NCBI GenBank assembly: GCA_964588995.1 | Contig: CAZPQM010000007.1 | Coordinates: 43,948 to 107,947 of the forward strand | DNA from: CAZPQM01 sp964588995 | GTDB taxonomy: Bacteria; Pseudomonadota; Alphaproteobacteria; Rickettsiales; UBA8987 | Length of the DNA stretch: 64,000 nucleotides | Reading direction: 5' to 3' | Part shown: in pieces, positions 1 through 8,099 of the stretch | Layout: every line of letters begins with the position of its first letter | Numbering within the stretch: the first letter of the stretch is position 1 | The notes under the pieces: generated by a model | The model's input: only the letters and a program-made list of their open reading frames with translations | What the model was told of the DNA's origin: nothing | Databases searched by the model: none | Made by a program: the position numbers and the translations under genes

Positions 1-758
1 GCGAAACGATGCACCTCTCCCACAAGAACACCGGCTGGGAAGTATTTCCCATCACCCGTCGTAAGCACACGTTCGCCAACACGAATCGTGTTATCCGGAC
101 TGTAATAACTGAGCTGGGGCAAAGGCGAGTTGTTACCGGTCAGGATAGCCCGTTCGCGCGATTTTTCCGTTATAACCGGAACGCGAGAATTCAAATCCGT
201 AATCAACATGACGCGCGCACTTTTATCGCCCGCTTCTTGCACGCGCCCCACCAGTCCCGCAGCACTGGTAACGATCTGCCCGGTATTAACCTTCGCCCCC
301 CTACCCAGACTCAGAATAATCGATCGGGTAAAGGCGCTGCTGGTATCACCGACAACGCGTGCTGTCAGATGGTGGGATGTTTGTTCCGGCGCCATTTTGA
401 GCAGGTCCCTAAGCCGGTGATTTTCCGCCTCCAATGCGACCACCACCTCCTGCAGCCGTTCATACTTATGCAGCTGGGTCCGTAATTTTGTATTCTCTTC
501 CAACGCATTGAAAAAATTGCTGATATGGTTACGCGTATTCTGATAGGTTTCAACCGGATGGGCGAGGACGGAAAATACCGGTACGACCGTATCGGTCACC
601 TGTTGTTTTACACCGGACACCAGTCCTTCATTAAAACGCCCCGCAATAATCAGCGCAATCGAACCGATAATCAGAAAAACGATGACCAGTCGCGAGAAAA
701 GCGCCCATAGCGGCAGAAAGGTTTCCTTAAAATTGGACTTCCTCCGCTTCCGACCCAT
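1..758 (-). CDS. mreC: Rod shape-determining protein MreC, C-terminus cut by the window edge
   Basis: MreC is a periplasm-facing scaffold of the elongasome that links cytoplasmic MreB to the lateral-wall synthases. I translated the minus strand from the ATG at 756-758. It gives a short basic N-terminus, one membrane segment at about residues 22-41, a coiled coil at about 84-125 and the start of the beta-rich MreC domain (LSLGRGAKVNTG, then TSAAGLVGRV). About 252 codons are visible and the 3' end lies off the left edge. The start is 2 bases after the mreB stop, so the two are co-transcribed. No frameshift is seen. The family call is firm. Confidence 0.92.
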   Translation of the reverse strand, partial: MGRKRRKSNFKETFLPLWALFSRLVIVFLIIGSIALIIAGRFNEGLVSGVKQQVTDTVVPVFSVLAHPVETYQNTRNHISNFFNALEENTKLRTQLHKYERLQEVVVALEAENHRLRDLLKMAPEQTSHHLTARVVGDTSSAFTRSIILSLGRGAKVNTGQIVTSAAGLVGRVQEAGDKSARVMLITDLNSRVPVITEKSRERAILTGNNSPLPQLSYYSPDNTIRVGERVLTTGDGKYFPAGVLVGEVHRF

Positions 759-760
759 AT

Positions 761-1801
761 TTAATCCTGCTTAAACAGCACGTGCCGGAATTTCGACGGC
801 TCCTCCAGGGTTCGCCCGGTACCAAGCGCGACACAGTTGAGCGCCTCATCGGCAATAAAGACCGGCAGCCCGGTCGCCTTACTGAGCACCTTATCAAAGT
901 CGCGCAACAAGGCACCACCGCCAGTCATGACAATCCCTTTATCAACGATATCAGATGACAGTTCGGGCGGCGTTTTCTCAAGCGCTTCCTTCACCGCCTG
1001 CACGATCTGTGCTACAGGCTCTTGCAGGCTCTCGGCAATCTGACGGCGGTTAAGAATGATTTCTTTCGGAACGCCATTGATAATGTCACGGCCTTTAATA
1101 TGCATTTCATCGCCATCCCCTTCGTCCGGTGGGCATGCAGCACCGATGGATTTCTTAATATCCTCCGCCGTGGTTTCCCCGATCAGTAGATTATGATAAC
1201 GGCGAATGAAGGAGATAATGGCCATATCCATAGTATCACCACCGACTCGCGTGGAGTCCGCTTTCACAATACCACCGAGTGAAAGCACGGCAACTTCCGT
1301 CGTACCCCCACCGATATCGACAATCATGGAACCGGTTGGCTCCGTTACCGGAAGTCCGGCGCCAATCGCAGCCGCCATAGGTTCTTCAATCAGGAATACT
1401 TCGCGCGCACCGGCACTTTCCGCCGCATCCTGAATGGCTCGACGCTCGACCGGAGTGGATCCGGATGGCACACAAACAACAATATATGGCGAAGTCAGAC
1501 TTTTACGATTATGCACGGCACGGATAAAATGCTTAATCATTTCTTCCGCACCCTTGAAATCGGCAATCACCCCATCCTTCAGCGGGCGCACGGCTTCAAT
1601 ATCTTTTGGCGTTCTTCCGAGCATCAGCTTCGCCTGATGGCCGAATGCATAAGGCTCTTTCTGACCATCCTTGGTCGCTAGCGCAACCACTGACGGTTCA
1701 TTCAGTACTATCCCTTTTTCCTTAACATAGACCAGCGTATTGGCGGTACCGAGATCGATCGCCATATCCGATGAGAATAATCCAAAAATTTTTGCAAACA
1801 T
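761..1801 (-). CDS. mreB: Rod shape-determining protein MreB
   Basis: MreB is the bacterial actin that polymerises under the inner membrane and positions cell-wall synthesis. The 346-aa product is full length for the family. The nucleotide-binding signatures are visible: the phosphate-1 loop DLGTANTLVYVK near residue 17, the phosphate-2 loop DIGGGTTEVAVLS near 165, and the adenosine motif MTGGGALLRDFDK near 292. A hydrophobic N-terminal stretch (MFAKIFGLFSSD) fits membrane association. It lies between leuA (39-bp gap) and mreC (2-bp gap) on the same strand, an order known from other alphaproteobacteria. Confidence 0.98.
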   Translation of the reverse strand: MFAKIFGLFSSDMAIDLGTANTLVYVKEKGIVLNEPSVVALATKDGQKEPYAFGHQAKLMLGRTPKDIEAVRPLKDGVIADFKGAEEMIKHFIRAVHNRKSLTSPYIVVCVPSGSTPVERRAIQDAAESAGAREVFLIEEPMAAAIGAGLPVTEPTGSMIVDIGGGTTEVAVLSLGGIVKADSTRVGGDTMDMAIISFIRRYHNLLIGETTAEDIKKSIGAACPPDEGDGDEMHIKGRDIINGVPKEIILNRRQIAESLQEPVAQIVQAVKEALEKTPPELSSDIVDKGIVMTGGGALLRDFDKVLSKATGLPVFIADEALNCVALGTGRTLEEPSKFRHVLFKQD

Positions 1802-1840
1802 AGAACCGCCCCGTGATGTGTTTTGCGGGGCTTAACCCCG

Positions 1841-3400
1841 TTACCCTGCCTTTTCCTCCAAGGTCGTAATGTCAGCTATAATCTTTTCAGCATGGATTTG
1901 CAATTTATTCAACGCATTTATATAGGCCTTGGCCGAAGCGAGCAACGTGTCTGTGTCCGCACCGTTACCATTAATAAGCTGCCCTTCTTCCGTTTCCAAC
2001 TGCACCAGCACCTCGGCCTGCGCATCGATGCCCTGCGTTACGGCGCTTACCTGATACAGGTTGAGGTGCATTTTGTGCGGCACAATGGCGCGGATACATT
2101 TGAACGTGGCATCCACCGGGCCATCACCTTTGCTTTCCGCTTTATGCTCCTTACCGTTGACTTTGAGCACCATAGCCGCTTTTTGTCCGGCCGTTCCACA
2201 ATGGACATCCAGCGAGACCAACTCGATATAATTTGCGATGGCATCACTTTGCTCGTCAACTAGGGAAAGAATATCTTCGTCATAGACCGTTTTCTTCTTA
2301 TCGGCGAGATCCTTGAACCGGTTGAACGCATCCTCAAACGCGTTATCTCCCAATACAATTCCCAATTCACGGAGCTTATCCCGAAAGGCGGCGCGGCCCG
2401 AGTGTTTACCCAGCACAAGATTATTCCGCTTGAGGCCAATCGATTCCGGTGTCATAATTTCGTAAGTTTCCGCATGTTTCAACACGCCGTCCTGATGAAT
2501 ACCTGATTCATGCGCAAAGGCGTTTTTCCCGACAATCGCTTTGTTCGGCTGCACCTGAAAGCCGGTGATACTGGAGACGAGTTTCGACACCCGCATGATT
2601 TGCGTCGTATCGATATCCACTTCATAGGGCAGAAAATCACTACGCGTTTTAAAAGCCATGACCACCTCTTCGAGGCTGGTATTACCGGCACGCTCGCCAA
2701 TACCATTGATGGTACACTCGACCTGACGCGCACCGGCCTGCACCGCCGAGAGTGAGTTTGCGGTCGCCAACCCGAGGTCATTCTGACAATGCACCGAGAT
2801 AATCGCTTTATCGATATTCGGCACGCGGTTCTTCAGTTGGCGGATCGTTTCCGCATATTCCTCCGGAATCGCATAACCAACCGTATCGGGTATATTTACG
2901 GTCGTCGCGCCTGCATGAATTGCCGTTTCGACCGCCTGACAGAGGTAATCAATATCGGTGCGGGTGGCGTCCATACCGCTCCATTCCACATCATTACACA
3001 GTGAGCGGGCAAGCCCAACACTTTCTCTGATCAATTCCAGTACTTCATCCTGTGTTTTGCGAATCTGGTATTTCAAGTGAATCGGGCTGGTCGATACAAA
3101 AGTATGTATCCGCGCTTTTTGTGCGGGTTTGACCGCTTCCCCGGCCCGTTCGATATCAGCTCGGACGGCGCGTGCAAGGCTACACACGCGCGAATATTGC
3201 ATCGCCCTGGCAATAGCATGGATCGCTTCAAAATCCCCTTGCGAGGAAATCGCAAACCCCGCTTCGATAATATCTACCCGCATCGCATCCAACACCTCGG
3301 CCACGCGCATTTTTTCCGCCGGCGTCATGGTCGCGCCCGGCGATTGCTCTCCATCGCGCAGCGTCGTATCAAATATGTATATTTTTTCACTAGTTGTCAT
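1841..3400 (-). CDS. leuA: 2-isopropylmalate synthase
   Basis: LeuA condenses acetyl-CoA with 2-oxoisovalerate, the first committed step of leucine synthesis. The 519-aa product has the HMGL-like TIM barrel with DTTLRDGEQSPGATM at the N-terminus, the metal-binding motif HCQNDLGLATANS and the signature HESGIHQDG. It also has a C-terminal allosteric domain (about residues 390-519) where leucine feedback acts in this family. The reading frame can be extended to a TTG at 3415. I chose the ATG at 3398-3400 because the family starts close to it and GAGCG lies just upstream. The start is only 22 bp from the divergent histidine kinase, so the two promoters must overlap or lie inside coding DNA. Confidence 0.97.
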   Translation of the reverse strand: MTTSEKIYIFDTTLRDGEQSPGATMTPAEKMRVAEVLDAMRVDIIEAGFAISSQGDFEAIHAIARAMQYSRVCSLARAVRADIERAGEAVKPAQKARIHTFVSTSPIHLKYQIRKTQDEVLELIRESVGLARSLCNDVEWSGMDATRTDIDYLCQAVETAIHAGATTVNIPDTVGYAIPEEYAETIRQLKNRVPNIDKAIISVHCQNDLGLATANSLSAVQAGARQVECTINGIGERAGNTSLEEVVMAFKTRSDFLPYEVDIDTTQIMRVSKLVSSITGFQVQPNKAIVGKNAFAHESGIHQDGVLKHAETYEIMTPESIGLKRNNLVLGKHSGRAAFRDKLRELGIVLGDNAFEDAFNRFKDLADKKKTVYDEDILSLVDEQSDAIANYIELVSLDVHCGTAGQKAAMVLKVNGKEHKAESKGDGPVDATFKCIRAIVPHKMHLNLYQVSAVTQGIDAQAEVLVQLETEEGQLINGNGADTDTLLASAKAYINALNKLQIHAEKIIADITTLEEKAG

Positions 3401-3422
3401 ATTACGCTCGTACAATTAGGAT

Positions 3423-4790
3423 ATGTCGCTCGCGGCTTTGGAGGTTATTCGCTTGCGTTTTACGCGGCAGTTATCTAGCTTACTTTCTATTATGTCAACC
3501 GCTTCGCTAACGCCAAAGTCTCTTTACGTACGGTTTCTGCTTATCATTCTGTTGCCGATGATACTCGTACAGGTGCTGGCCGTCTATATGTTTTATGAGC
3601 GTCACTGGAGCAGTATGACAAGGAATCTTAATAGCGCGCTTGCCGGAGAAGTTGCCCTGCTGGTCCATCGTTACCGCACCGCACCGGGAGCAGAACGCCG
3701 CGAGATTATCTCCAATGCCGAGCGGTTTACTCAGGTGCGCATAGAACAGACAACCAATGCGTCGCCGTCGCCGGAACATGCACCGGCCTATGATGATCTG
3801 CAGGAGGTGCTCGCAGAGTATATTCCGTTTGAAACGTCTATTCGCCAGACCAACGACGGTGAAGAAGTCCTGATCTCCATTGCACTACCTACTGAAACGC
3901 TGAATATTTATGCGTCGCGTAAACGTCTCGCGAACTCTTCGACTTATATTTATATTATGTGGATCACGATCAGCGCTCTGCTGCTTAGTATAGTTGCGGT
4001 ACTTTTCCTGAAAAACCAGCTGAAGTCCATTGTTAAACTGACCGAAGCCGCAGAGGCCTTCGGTAAAGGACAGGAATTGCCGGATTTTAAGCCAACCGGC
4101 GCCATAGAGATTCGCCGTGCCGCTCTGGCTTTTATCGAGATGCGCGAGCGCATCAAGCGTCTATTGCAGCGCCGTACCGAAATGCTTGCCGGTATATCGC
4201 ACGATCTACGAACCCCCCTCACTCGCATTCAACTTCAGGCAGAGCTTCTTGAGCAAAACGAAGATGTGCAGTCAATGCGCGAGGATATCGATGAGATGCT
4301 GAAGATGCTGCAGGCTTATCTGGATTACGTACGCGGTGAAAACAGTGAAAAACCGCTCGAGGATACCACGGCGGAGATTCACCTGCCTGACTACCTGCAG
4401 GCGATCTGCGCCAATTACCGTCAGATGGGCCATCAGGTCAGCTTGACGCACGCCGATCCTATCACGCTATCGCTCTATCCGAACAGTTTCAAGCGCGCCC
4501 TGAACAATATTCTGGATAACGCGGTATTTCACGCCGATGACGTACGAATCAGAGCGGAGCTAAACGGCGAACATGCACTTCGTATTACGATTGAAGATAA
4601 TGGTGGGGGCATTCCTGCTGAGAAATGGGACGCAGTGTTTCAACCCTTTACTCGGCTGGACGATAAACCCGGCGGTGTTGGGCTGGGTCTCGCCGTCTCA
4701 CGGGATATCATTCATCAGCATGGCGGCGAAATCTGGTTGGATCATGGAGAGCTGAGCGGCGCCTGCTTTGTGATTGAGTTACCTAGATAA
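3423..4790 (+). CDS. EnvZ-like membrane sensor histidine kinase, orphan
   Basis: This is a sensor kinase that would autophosphorylate on His and pass phosphate to a response regulator. Membrane segments lie at about residues 36-57 and 175-196, enclosing a periplasmic domain of about 115 residues. A HAMP region (200-250) follows, then the H-box GISHDLRTPLTRIQ with phospho-acceptor His260. The ATPase boxes are ALNNILDNAVFHADD (N), DNGGGIP (G1) and GVGLGLAVSRD (G2). The architecture resembles EnvZ, but no response regulator lies beside it. The ATG at 3423 has poor Shine-Dalgarno spacing. An in-frame TTG at 3453 has a perfect GGAGG at 3440-3444 and may be the real start. Confidence 0.9.
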   Translation: MSLAALEVIRLRFTRQLSSLLSIMSTASLTPKSLYVRFLLIILLPMILVQVLAVYMFYERHWSSMTRNLNSALAGEVALLVHRYRTAPGAERREIISNAERFTQVRIEQTTNASPSPEHAPAYDDLQEVLAEYIPFETSIRQTNDGEEVLISIALPTETLNIYASRKRLANSSTYIYIMWITISALLLSIVAVLFLKNQLKSIVKLTEAAEAFGKGQELPDFKPTGAIEIRRAALAFIEMRERIKRLLQRRTEMLAGISHDLRTPLTRIQLQAELLEQNEDVQSMREDIDEMLKMLQAYLDYVRGENSEKPLEDTTAEIHLPDYLQAICANYRQMGHQVSLTHADPITLSLYPNSFKRALNNILDNAVFHADDVRIRAELNGEHALRITIEDNGGGIPAEKWDAVFQPFTRLDDKPGGVGLGLAVSRDIIHQHGGEIWLDHGELSGACFVIELPR

Positions 4791-4944
4791 CAAAACACTC
4801 CGCCTCTTCCATCAAAAACAGCAACTCCTCATCATGCGGGAGCATCTGTTCTGTCGCCGGTGCCATAAGGGCCATACAGTGGCGTTTTTTAAAGCAGCCT
4901 GAGCTGCCTGAAGGTGCAATTACTCTGTACACGCCTGTCCTGAG

Positions 4945-4979
4945 TTAAAAAAAACCCGCCCAAAAAGGACGGGTTTTTT
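4945..4979 (-). terminator. Rho-independent terminator of the phasin gene
   Basis: On the minus strand an A-run leads into CCCGTCC, a short T loop, GGGCGGG and a run of eight Ts. The stem pairs fully with one G-U wobble when read on the minus strand, but has a C-A mismatch when read on the plus strand. It therefore serves the phasin gene, whose stop codon is about 20 bp upstream. It may also work weakly for the convergent kinase. Confidence 0.85.
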
Positions 4980-4998
4980 CGAAAAAAAGCTTAAAAAG

Positions 4999-5454
4999 TT
5001 AAGCTGCTTTTTTCTGCAGATCTTCCGCAGCTTTGGTCGCTTTTTTCAGGTTATCAGACACCTGCTTACCCAGCAGCTCGATCACCTTATTATTAGATTT
5101 TGCAGCGATTTCGGCAATTTCCTGACTGTCGCTGGCAGCTTTTTCCATCGCGTTTTTCGCAAATTCAGCCTGCTTGGCAGCGCTTTCCTTCGGGTCTTTC
5201 GAAGCTGCAATTTCTTTGAAAAGCTTCAGCGCTTCTTCAGCGTTGGCTTGTGCGATCTCAACCTGACGCTTTGCAACAGCCTGCGCGCCTTCTGCCATCG
5301 CTTTTTGTGCAGCGGTAAAAGTCTCAAAGTTTTTTTGCGATGCGCTAATGATTTCATTAAAGTCCACTTGCGGGAATTTACCGGTCATGGCTTTGAACGA
5401 ATCAAATGCTTTAAACGCATCATTGAAGGGATTTTGTTGTTGTGACTGTGCCAT
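4999..5454 (-). CDS. Phasin family protein (PHB granule-associated)
   Basis: Phasins coat polyhydroxybutyrate granules and limit their size. The 151-aa product is almost wholly helical, Ala/Lys/Glu-rich and without membrane segments or cysteine. Its N-terminal half (NPFNDAFKAFDSFKAMTGKF, then ISASQKNFETFTAAQKAMAEG) matches the usual phasin pattern, and it ends in a basic AAEDLQKKAA tail. It is monocistronic, with its own promoter at 5496-5524 and a terminator behind it. bdhA at 55.5 kb supports PHB metabolism in this organism. The start has AGGA 9 bases upstream. Confidence 0.9.
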   Translation of the reverse strand: MAQSQQQNPFNDAFKAFDSFKAMTGKFPQVDFNEIISASQKNFETFTAAQKAMAEGAQAVAKRQVEIAQANAEEALKLFKEIAASKDPKESAAKQAEFAKNAMEKAASDSQEIAEIAAKSNNKVIELLGKQVSDNLKKATKAAEDLQKKAA

Positions 5455-5495
5455 AATATATATCCTTTTATTAGCATTAGGTGTTTGTGCATTAG

Positions 5496-5524
5496 GTTAT
5501 AATGCAATGCAACCGGCCTGTCAA
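5496..5524 (-). promoter_or_regulatory. Sigma-70 promoter of the phasin gene
   Basis: On the minus strand TTGACA (5519-5524) and TATAAC (5496-5501) are separated by exactly 17 bases, a near-consensus vegetative promoter. The spacer contains TTGCATTGCA, and further TGCA-type half-sites lie up- and downstream. This suggests repressor control by occlusion of a strong promoter. Confidence 0.8.
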
Positions 5525-5530
5525 GCGCTT

Positions 5531-5545
5531 TTGTGCAATGCACAA
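5531..5545. promoter_or_regulatory. TGCA-type palindrome, possible PhaR operator
   Basis: TTGTGCAATGCACAA is a perfect 7+1+7 palindrome directly upstream of the phasin -35 box. Related half-sites occur at 5503-5512 and 5485-5491. PhaR/AniA repressors of alphaproteobacteria recognise TGC/GCA-rich palindromes at phasin promoters, so this is the natural candidate operator. Assignment to PhaR is inference, since no phaR gene is in the window. Confidence 0.55.
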
Positions 5546-5565
5546 GTTGTCTGATCCCTAATGGC

Positions 5566-6387
5566 TTAATTCATCAAAGCTTTGCTGCGCGCCTCTGCCG
5601 CCTCAATGGTGCGCTGCAGCAACCCTTTCAGCACATCGTCTTTCATCAATTCAGAGAGGCCGGCCTCCGTTGTACCGCCGGGGCTGGTTACTTTTACCCG
5701 CAAAGATTCGGCCGTCTCCTGCTTGGATTCCTGTAACATATGCGCCGCACCCAGCACGGTCGCTTCTGCAAGTTCCCGTGACAACTTTTCACTCAGACCT
5801 GCATCCTTTGCTGCCTCTATCAACATGTCGATAAAATAAAACGCATAGGCGGGTCCACTTCCGGATACGGCGGTAAGTGCGTGCATTTCCTCTTCCTTTT
5901 CCAACCAGACAACCATACCGACCGAGCTGCCCAGCTGATCGACGAGCGCTTTCGATTTTTCACCGAGCGGTTTATTGGAATAGCAGCCCGATACGCCTTT
6001 TCCGACAAGCGCGGGCAGGTTAGGCATTAGTCGGATGACTGGGGCATCACCCTTGAAATAACCAGCTATCGCCTCGGTGCTTTTACCCGCTGCTACGGAA
6101 ATAATCATCTCAGCCTGTTGCGCGATCAGGGCGTAGTCCGGCAGAATCTTATCAAACATCTGTGGCTTAATCGCGATAAACAGTATATCCGCCCGGTAAC
6201 TTTCAGGCAGCTTTTCGGCGCTTGCTACCCAGCTTACCGATTGGTGCGCAGCAATATCGTCCTGCTGATACGGATCGACGACGGTAACATGCAATTTATC
6301 GGCTAATTCACTGTTCAACCAACCTTTAAGTAAAGCTCCGCCCATATTGCCGCAGCCAAGCAGCAATAGCTCCTTGTGTTGTGTCAT
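5566..6387 (-). CDS. proC: Pyrroline-5-carboxylate reductase
   Basis: ProC reduces 1-pyrroline-5-carboxylate to proline with NAD(P)H in the cytosol. The 273-aa protein has the N-terminal Rossmann loop LLLGCGNMGGALLKGW, the central AVSGSGPAYAFYFI motif and the C-terminal signature VTSPGGTTEAGLSEL, all in the expected order. The open frame extends upstream to 6432, but the ATG at 6385-6387 fits the family start and has AGG six bases upstream. It begins 7 bp after the stop of the UbiK-like gene, so the two form one operon. Confidence 0.96.
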   Translation of the reverse strand: MTQHKELLLLGCGNMGGALLKGWLNSELADKLHVTVVDPYQQDDIAAHQSVSWVASAEKLPESYRADILFIAIKPQMFDKILPDYALIAQQAEMIISVAAGKSTEAIAGYFKGDAPVIRLMPNLPALVGKGVSGCYSNKPLGEKSKALVDQLGSSVGMVVWLEKEEEMHALTAVSGSGPAYAFYFIDMLIEAAKDAGLSEKLSRELAEATVLGAAHMLQESKQETAESLRVKVTSPGGTTEAGLSELMKDDVLKGLLQRTIEAAEARSKALMN

Positions 6388-6394
6388 AGCTAAC

Positions 6395-7156
6395 CTATTG
6401 TTTTGTTTGGGAGCCCGAATCCGTTTTTGCATCCTCCGCAGTAGAAGATACGAGCAGTGATGGGTTCAACGACGTAACATTGCCCGAGCTATTCCGTACG
6501 ATCGGGCTAGCGGCAGGTTTCGTATCCACGCCTGCCGCCGCATTGGCAGTATCCGACCTTACGCTTTCCTGTTTTTGGGCGGTTGTCGCAGCCGGCTTCG
6601 CTTTTGGGCCAGCTGAAGACTTTGCAGGCTCCGGGGAAGATGCCGCTTTTGCCGCTCCACCAGATTTTGGCTGAGTCGATTGGGAAGGGTTCTGTTTCCC
6701 TTGGCTTTTAGCGTTGCCGGGTGTCGTTTTAGGCCCAGCTTTAGCGGTTGCTTTTTTACCGGCGGTCGAAGCCTTTTTGCTAACTGATTTTTTTTTCGCA
6801 ACCGGTTTAGAGGCGGTCGCTTTCTTCTTTACAGCAGCCTTTTTTGCTTTCGGTTTCGCAGCAGATGTCTCGGTGCTTGCCGGTGCAGGCGAGGCCACGG
6901 ATCCGGCAAATGCGTTAAACTGCGTTTGCATTTCTTCCATAAATTGCTGCACCGGATTATCGCTCGCCTTTGCATTGTTCAACAATTCTTTCAGCGCATT
7001 GAACTGCTCCTGCGTCATTTGATCCACATTGGCAATCAATTGATAGATATTTTCATGGAGATTGCGGTCCATCTCTTTCTTCGCGTCCAGCATCGTGTAG
7101 ACAATATCGCCGGTAAGCTTGGTAAAATCATCGATCAGTTTATTTTCAGATGGCAT
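6395..7156 (-). CDS. UbiK/BMFP-like protein with a long basic Ala-Lys-Pro tail
   Basis: The N-terminal 75 residues resemble the BMFP/UbiK (YqiC) family: two amphipathic helices, the second carrying MTQEQFNALKELLNNAKA, like the conserved 'reeFda' segment. UbiK assists ubiquinone synthesis and binds membranes in enterobacteria. The remaining ~175 residues are low complexity. A Lys/Ala block (about 100-145) with KKK, AKKA and KKKSVSKKA repeats resembles histone-H1-like tails, and a Ser/Pro/Ala-rich stretch follows. UbiK homologues are normally about 80-120 aa, so the tail is unusual. A good AGGAGAAG precedes the ATG. It heads the proC operon. The family assignment is moderate and the tail function unknown. 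Confidence 0.7.
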   Translation of the reverse strand: MPSENKLIDDFTKLTGDIVYTMLDAKKEMDRNLHENIYQLIANVDQMTQEQFNALKELLNNAKASDNPVQQFMEEMQTQFNAFAGSVASPAPASTETSAAKPKAKKAAVKKKATASKPVAKKKSVSKKASTAGKKATAKAGPKTTPGNAKSQGKQNPSQSTQPKSGGAAKAASSPEPAKSSAGPKAKPAATTAQKQESVRSDTANAAAGVDTKPAASPIVRNSSGNVTSLNPSLLVSSTAEDAKTDSGSQTKQ

Positions 7157-7286
7157 AGCGACTTCTCCTGTAACCTGAAATTACGAAACATTCAGTCGCA
7201 CTATAGCATTAACACGGTACGAAAAAAAAGGTATTTTTACATCTCATTTGCTACTAAATTAGGCACAAACACAACGTAGACGATTT

Positions 7287-8099
7287 ATGGAAAGCGGTAT
7301 CCCCTTCCCCGATATTGATCCGATTATTTTCCAGATTGGCCCGCTGGCCGTGCGTTGGTACGCGCTCGCCTATGTAGCAGGTATATTGCTCGGCTGGTTT
7401 TATATCGGCAAGCTGTTGAAACGGTCGCCGATCACGATGCCAAAGATGTTATATGACAATCTGGTGATCTGGACGGTGCTCGGCGTGATAATCGGCGGCA
7501 GGCTCGGTTATGTGTTTTTTTATAACTGGCCCTATTACAGCCGCGTGCCCTCGGAAATTTTCCATGTCTGGCAGGGAGGCATGGCGTTTCACGGCGGGCT
7601 GCTTGGCGTCATCGTGGTGATGCTCCTGATCGCCCGCGTTTACCATTTACAACATCGTGCCGTCTGGGATCTTTTTGCTGCGGCTGCACCTATCGGGCTG
7701 TTTTTCGGCCGTATTGCCAATTTCATTAATGCCGAGCTTTATGGCCGCGTGACGGACGCACCGTGGGGTGTTGTATTCCCCGGCACCGACGGCATACCGC
7801 GCCACCCCAGCCAGCTCTATGAAGCGCTCGGCGAAGGCGCCCTGCTTTTCCTTCTTCTATGGTATTTTATTTACAAACGCGATGCTCTAAACCGCCCGGG
7901 CTTTGTTGCCGGACTGTTTCTGGTCGGTTATGCGCTTTCACGCTCCCTTATCGAGCTTTACCGCGAGCCTGATGCACATATCGGCATTCTGGCAAGCGGG
8001 CTCACGATGGGGCAGCTGCTCTCCCTGCCAATGATCGCAGTTGGCGTGTTTTTAATGCTACGTTCCCGCCGAAGCGCACGTGCCGATGACGCTGGCTGA
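7287..8099 (+). CDS. lgt: Phosphatidylglycerol-prolipoprotein diacylglyceryl transferase
   Basis: Lgt moves diacylglycerol onto the lipobox cysteine of prolipoproteins, the first step of lipoprotein maturation. The 270-aa protein has about seven membrane segments. It shows GGRLGYVFFYNWPYY, the catalytic-region HGGLLG and the Lgt signature FFGRIANFINAELYGR, followed by RHPSQLYEA. Its last 14 bases overlap the next gene's ATG, making an lgt-midA-pgeF operon. Lnt, the last enzyme of the same pathway, is encoded at 14.5 kb. Confidence 0.97.
   Translation: MESGIPFPDIDPIIFQIGPLAVRWYALAYVAGILLGWFYIGKLLKRSPITMPKMLYDNLVIWTVLGVIIGGRLGYVFFYNWPYYSRVPSEIFHVWQGGMAFHGGLLGVIVVMLLIARVYHLQHRAVWDLFAAAAPIGLFFGRIANFINAELYGRVTDAPWGVVFPGTDGIPRHPSQLYEALGEGALLFLLLWYFIYKRDALNRPGFVAGLFLVGYALSRSLIELYREPDAHIGILASGLTMGQLLSLPMIAVGVFLMLRSRRSARADDAG

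Noticed and set aside
4791..4932. Minus-strand frame of about 49 codons from a GTG, ending in the kinase stop region
   Set aside because: There is no homology, it lies after the phasin terminator and overlaps the convergent kinase end. Too weak to call a gene.
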